Assembly (NCBI GenBank): GCA_031282285.1
Contig: JAITEA010000125.1
Coordinates: 1-9,727, forward strand
From: Helicobacteraceae bacterium
Lineage (GTDB): Bacteria; Campylobacterota; Campylobacteria; Campylobacterales; SZUA-545
Direction of reading: 5' to 3'
Length of the DNA: 9,727 nucleotides
The translations under genes were made by a program, and so were the position numbers. Shown here piece by piece: positions 6,437 to 9,727 of the stretch. The notes beneath the pieces are model-generated. The model was not told the DNA's origin, ran no database searches, and saw nothing but the letters and a program-made list of their open reading frames with translations. How positions within the stretch are numbered: the stretch's first letter is position 1; every line of letters starts with the position of its first letter.

Positions 6437-9205
6437 ATGGAGTACAAAAATACGCTTTTTCTGCCGCAGACGCGCTTTGCTATGCGCGCCGATCTGACGC
6501 AAAACGAGCCGAAACGCTATCAAAAATGGGCGGATCGCAAGATTTACGACAAGATGAAAGCCCTCCGCAAGGGCGCGCCGCTCTGGACCTTCCACGACGG
6601 ACCGCCCTACGCCAACGGCGCGATCCATATCGGGCACGCGCTCAATAAGATTTTGAAAGACATTATCGTCAAGTTTCACTACTTTCAGGGGTTCGATACG
6701 CGCTTTACGCCCGGCTGGGACTGCCACGGGCTGCCGATCGAGCAGCAGGTGGAAACGGCGCTGGGCAAAGACAAGGCGCAAACGAGCAAAGCCGAAATCC
6801 GCCGCCTATGCAGGGCGCACGCCGCGAAATACGCCCGTATTCAGCAAGAGGGCTTCGCGTCGCTTGGCGTGATCGCCGACTGGGAGAAGCCCTACATCAC
6901 GATGGACTACAACTTCGAGGCGCAGATATACAAAGAGCTTGTCTGCGTCGCCAAAGCGGGACTATTAATCGAGCGCAAAAAGCCCGTCTATTGGTCGTGG
7001 GCGGCGCAATCGGCGCTGGCGGAGGCGGAGGTCGAGTATCAGGACAAAAAGAGCGATTCGATCTTTGTCGCCTTCGCGCTTACGGGCGAATCCTGCGCGA
7101 AACTTGGGATCAAAAGCGCCAAAGCCGTTATCTGGACGACCACCCCTTGGACGCTGCCGGCAAACGCGGCGATCGCGCTAAAAAGCGAGGCGATCTACGC
7201 GCTGACAAGCGACGGCTTTATCGCCGCCAAAGAGCGGCTTGCCTATCTGCGAAGCGAGGGCGTTATCGGGGGCGAAGCGGTAAAAGAGTTCGCGGGCGCG
7301 GCGTTTGAGCGGCTGGAGGCGGTAAATCCGCTGAATAACCGCAAGAGCCTGTTGATCTTAGGCGATCACGTCAGTATGGAGGACGGAACGGGGCTGGTGC
7401 ATACCGCGCCCGGGCACGGAGAGGACGACTACCGCGCGGGACTTAAGTACGATCTGGAGGTTATTATGCCCGTGGACGAGCGCGGCTGTTTTGACCAGAG
7501 CGTAGTTAGTGATAAGCTCCTGCCCGATCCGCAAAGTTTTGTCGGTATGCATATATTCAAAGCCAACGAGATCATTATAGAAAAGCTGGGCGGCGCGCTA
7601 CTGAAACGATCCGAAATCACGCACAGCTACCCGCACTGCTGGCGCACGCGCAAACCCGTTATCTACCGCGCCACCAAACAGTGGTTTATCGCTATGGACG
7701 AGCCGTATCTAAACGGCAAAACCCTGCGCGAAACGGCGCTGGCGGCGATCGAGGGGGTGAAGTTCTACCCGCAAAGCGGGCGCAACCGGCTGCGATCGAT
7801 GATAGAAACGCGCCCCGATTGGTGTATTTCGCGCCAGCGCGACTGGGGCGTGCCGATCGCCTTCCTGCGCGACAAAACAAGCGGCGAGGTGTTGCTTGAC
7901 GATCGCGTTCTGGACAAAACCGCCGCTATTTTTGAGCGCGAGGGGTGCGATAGCTGGGTAACGCGCCCCGTAGCGGATTTCTTGATCGAAGGCTACGATC
8001 CAGACGGGTACGAAAAGGTCGCGGATATTCTCGATGTCTGGTTCGACAGCGGCTCGACGCAATCGGCGGTATTAAGAAGCGGCGATTACGACGCGGGAGA
8101 GGCGCCGGCGGATATGTATCTCGAAGGCAGCGATCAGCATCGCGGCTGGTTTCAAAGCTCCCTGCTCGTCTCCTGCGCGGCGCGGGGCGAAGCGCCGTAC
8201 AAGACGATCCTTACGCACGGCTTCACCGTCGATGAAAAGGGCGAGAAGATGAGCAAGTCCAAAGGCAACGGCGTCGATCCGAGCGATGTCGTCGGCAAGA
8301 TGGGCGCCGAGATTTTGCGGCTGTGGGTGGCGATGAGCGACTACCGCGCCGAGGTCAAGATCAGCCAGAATATCTTAAACCAGATCGCCGATCAGTACAA
8401 AAAACTGCGCAACACCTTCCGCTTTATGCTCGCCAATATCGAGGATTTAACCGCGCCGATCGACGCCGGCGCTCTTGGCGCGGTCGATCGCTGGATATTG
8501 TCGCTGGCAAAGCGCGTAAGCGACGAGGCGCTAAACGCGTTTAAGGAGTACGATTTTGCCAAAGCGTTTCACCTTATTCACGGCTTTGTGGTATCGGAGC
8601 TAAGCGGCGTCTATCTGGATATGGTCAAAGATCGCGTCTATTGCGACCGGCTCGATTCGCCGCGCCGCCGCTCCGCTCAAACGGCGATCTACCATATCGC
8701 CAGAACGCTGCTGACGCTGATCGCGCCCGCGCTGACCTACACCGCCGACGAGATCGCGGAGTTTGCGCCGCCGATTATCAAACAAGAGGGCGAAACTATT
8801 TTCGATCTGCTCCACAAAACGCCGCCTTCGGTCGATAGCGCGCTTGACGCGCCCGCGCTTCTGGCGTTGCGCGAACGGTTTTTCGCTCAGGTCGATAACC
8901 TCAAAAAAAGCGGCGTCGTCAAAAACACCTTGGAGCTTGGGCTGATCGTCGATCCCGCGCTGAAACTCGATCTGCCGCTTGAGGATCTCGCCGACTGGCT
9001 GACAATCTCGTGGGCGAAAATTGGCGCACCGCAAGAGGCGATCGCAAGCGGCGCAATCGCTTCGCTGGAAGGCGGCGCGATCGTAAAAAGCGATCTGCAT
9101 AAGTGTCCGCGCTGCTGGAAATATGTCTGCGCCGAAGCTGGCGAGCCGTGCGATCGCTGCAAAAGCGCGCTTGAGGCGATCGCGAAGGATACTATCAATG
9201 TTTAG
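6437..9205 (+). CDS. ileS: isoleucyl-tRNA synthetase
   Basis: This 922-residue class I aminoacyl-tRNA synthetase attaches isoleucine to tRNA-Ile in the cytoplasm; length is normal for bacterial IleRS. Visible elements are the HIGH motif (His64-His67, in PYANGAIHIGHALN), GWDCHGLPIE (93-102), and the CP1 editing domain with WTTTPWTLPAN (233-243) and GLVHTAPGHGEDD (319-331), which hydrolyses mischarged Val-tRNA. Also present are DVWFDSGS, KMSKS (604-608), and a C-terminal zinc-binding region with CPRC (890-893) and CDRC (905-908), plus an additional Cys898. All key residues look intact. The N-terminus resembles Campylobacterota IleRS. AAAGG six nt before the ATG fits a Shine-Dalgarno. The gene follows the SDR gene after 9 nt, and its end overlaps the next small gene. 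Confidence 0.98.
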   Translation: MEYKNTLFLPQTRFAMRADLTQNEPKRYQKWADRKIYDKMKALRKGAPLWTFHDGPPYANGAIHIGHALNKILKDIIVKFHYFQGFDTRFTPGWDCHGLPIEQQVETALGKDKAQTSKAEIRRLCRAHAAKYARIQQEGFASLGVIADWEKPYITMDYNFEAQIYKELVCVAKAGLLIERKKPVYWSWAAQSALAEAEVEYQDKKSDSIFVAFALTGESCAKLGIKSAKAVIWTTTPWTLPANAAIALKSEAIYALTSDGFIAAKERLAYLRSEGVIGGEAVKEFAGAAFERLEAVNPLNNRKSLLILGDHVSMEDGTGLVHTAPGHGEDDYRAGLKYDLEVIMPVDERGCFDQSVVSDKLLPDPQSFVGMHIFKANEIIIEKLGGALLKRSEITHSYPHCWRTRKPVIYRATKQWFIAMDEPYLNGKTLRETALAAIEGVKFYPQSGRNRLRSMIETRPDWCISRQRDWGVPIAFLRDKTSGEVLLDDRVLDKTAAIFEREGCDSWVTRPVADFLIEGYDPDGYEKVADILDVWFDSGSTQSAVLRSGDYDAGEAPADMYLEGSDQHRGWFQSSLLVSCAARGEAPYKTILTHGFTVDEKGEKMSKSKGNGVDPSDVVGKMGAEILRLWVAMSDYRAEVKISQNILNQIADQYKKLRNTFRFMLANIEDLTAPIDAGALGAVDRWILSLAKRVSDEALNAFKEYDFAKAFHLIHGFVVSELSGVYLDMVKDRVYCDRLDSPRRRSAQTAIYHIARTLLTLIAPALTYTADEIAEFAPPIIKQEGETIFDLLHKTPPSVDSALDAPALLALRERFFAQVDNLKKSGVVKNTLELGLIVDPALKLDLPLEDLADWLTISWAKIGAPQEAIASGAIASLEGGAIVKSDLHKCPRCWKYVCAEAGEPCDRCKSALEAIAKDTINV

Positions 9206-9323
9206 CCAACCCGTACCGATATGGATCAACGCCGTTACGACGATCGCCGTGCTGGCGTTCTGGCTTGGCGCGTATCTGTGGATCAGGCGGCTGAGAAACG
9301 ATCGCTCCAAATCCGCGCTATAA
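9198..9323 (+). CDS. small single-span membrane protein downstream of ileS
   Basis: This 41-residue ORF starts at ATG 9198, inside the last codons of ileS (8-nt overlap, stop TAA 9321-9323). It has a good Shine-Dalgarno AAGGA at 9185-9189, 8 nt upstream. The product has a short N-terminal part (MFSQPVPIW), one hydrophobic segment at about residues 10-29, then a strongly basic tail (RRLRNDRSKSA). This predicts an inner-membrane protein with the C-terminus in the cytoplasm by the positive-inside rule. I recall small membrane ORFs next to ileS in some Campylobacter genomes, but cannot confirm homology here. A longer reading from ATG 9123 in the same frame would lie mostly inside ileS and is less likely. 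Function unknown. Confidence 0.65.
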   Translation: MFSQPVPIWINAVTTIAVLAFWLGAYLWIRRLRNDRSKSAL

Positions 9324-9324
9324 T
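9319..9324 (+). promoter_or_regulatory. candidate -10 element for the last gene
   Basis: This is a perfect TATAAT, overlapping the stop codon of the small membrane ORF, 28 bp upstream of ATG 9353. The hexamer 17 bp upstream (AAACGA, 9296-9301) is not a convincing -35. The predicted leader is about 20 nt with AGGGG at 9342-9346 as ribosome-binding site. It suggests that the last gene is transcribed independently of the ileS cluster. Confidence 0.45.
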
Positions 9325-9352
9325 CTTAAAAGCCAATTAAAAGGGGAAGGCA

Positions 9353-9727
9353 ATGGGTTATGTAAACGAATGGATATCGGCGGAGGATTGGGAAAAATAT
9401 GACTTTAACGCGATCAATAAGCGTCGCGCTATACGCGGCGGCGCAGATAGATACTGGGCGATAGATAGAGATAGAGAGATCTGGGTTAAGCTCTATCTTG
9501 TGTCTAGGGACATAGACTACGACACGGAAATTCGTACCTACTGGGACTTCTACTGGAAAGGCGGCCTTGTACCGATCGAAACCAAAGCCCTTAAAAGATC
9601 GCGCTCAGAGGACGGAGTTCTTTATGGTTATATAAAAATCCTAGAACTTGAGATTCCCGAAAATATTCTCCGGCATAAATCCGAAATCCTGCAAGAGTTC
9701 AAAGCGGCGATTGAAGCTTCGTTTTTA
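9353..9727 (+). CDS. unrecognised protein, 3' end cut by the window
   Basis: ATG 9353 opens a frame that stays open to the window edge (125 codons visible). It is preceded by AGGGG at 9342-9346, 6 nt upstream. The product begins MGYVNEWISAEDWEKYDF. It is acidic and aromatic-rich, with Trp/Tyr clusters such as RYWAIDRDREIWVKLYLV (residues 33-50) and TYWDFYWKGG, followed by ILELEIPENI. No signal peptide or membrane span is seen, so it is probably cytoplasmic. I do not recognise a named family; the opening pattern (NEWIS-x-ED...) vaguely recalls small uncharacterised accessory proteins, which is not evidence of function. G+C is about 45%, below the roughly 55-60% of ileS, and GATAGA is repeated at 9446-9475. 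Acquisition by transfer is possible. Confidence 0.7.
   Translation, partial: MGYVNEWISAEDWEKYDFNAINKRRAIRGGADRYWAIDRDREIWVKLYLVSRDIDYDTEIRTYWDFYWKGGLVPIETKALKRSRSEDGVLYGYIKILELEIPENILRHKSEILQEFKAAIEASFL

Larger units (their letters stand above)
502..9183. repeat. dispersed GCGATCGC palindromes (HIP1-like), 12 copies
   Basis: Perfect GCGATCGC palindromes start at 502, 1174, 1678, 3305, 3492, 4133, 4288, 4435, 7169, 9038, 9150 and 9176. The core CGATCG occurs about 50 times in total by hand count. They lie inside coding regions on both strands and in different reading frames. The octamer is identical to HIP1 of cyanobacteria, but the genes here do not look cyanobacterial. The role is unknown; a methylation or mismatch-repair-linked mutational bias is one idea. 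Confidence 0.8.

Noticed and set aside
6202..6648. 148-codon plus-strand frame bridging the SDR end and the ileS start
   Set aside because: It overlaps two well-supported genes in another frame, and its Arg/Ala-rich composition is typical of a frame shadow.
502..9183. GCGATCGC palindromes as evidence for a cyanobacterial genome
   Set aside because: The octamer equals HIP1, but the ileS N-terminus and gene set do not look cyanobacterial, so it was kept only as a compositional signature.
8600..9310. 236-codon open frame on the minus strand opposite the 3' part of ileS
   Set aside because: It is fully antisense to a certain gene, has no recognisable domain and is Arg-rich. Such open shadow frames are expected from the G+C-rich codon pattern of ileS.

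Overview
The window looks like a chromosomal segment from a Campylobacterota (epsilonproteobacterial) relative. The main evidence is the isoleucyl-tRNA synthetase, whose N-terminus (MEYKNTLFLPQTRFAMR...) resembles the form I know from Campylobacter-like organisms. The assignment is an inference from protein resemblance. The base composition is high for that phylum, roughly 55-60% G+C where I sampled ileS. The DNA is also saturated with CGATCG: by hand count there are 12 perfect GCGATCGC octamers where about 0.15 would be expected by chance.

Layout. (1) Positions 1-1736, minus strand: a membrane protein of the LTA-synthase/sulfatase type, cut by the window start. It keeps the family fold signatures but has lost nearly every catalytic and metal-binding residue. 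(2) A 92-bp divergent promoter region. (3) Positions 1829-4057, plus strand: a secreted protein with a YfaP/DUF2135-like domain and TPRs, followed 3 bp later by a secreted NodB-type polysaccharide deacetylase. (4) Positions 4074-4760, minus strand: a CinA C-terminal/PncC-type amidohydrolase, convergent with the deacetylase. (5) Positions 4794-9323, plus strand: a tightly packed cluster of a divergent PPK2-like kinase, an NDUFA9-like atypical SDR (1-nt overlap), ileS (9-nt gap) and a 41-residue single-span membrane protein (8-nt overlap). (6) From 9353 to the window end: an unrecognised, more A+T-rich gene with its own likely promoter, cut by the window end.

How they fit together. The left half is envelope-directed: a membrane-anchored phosphotransferase-like pseudoenzyme candidate, an exported TPR protein and an exported deacetylase. 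The right half is housekeeping and nucleotide/cofactor metabolism: NMN amidohydrolase-like, polyphosphate/nucleotide kinase-like, NAD(P)-binding protein and tRNA charging. There are no rRNA or tRNA genes, insertion sequences or CRISPR arrays, and no gene-free stretch longer than 100 bp. The two items most worth a second look are the predicted catalytically dead LtaS-like protein and the extreme GCGATCGC/CGATCG enrichment.
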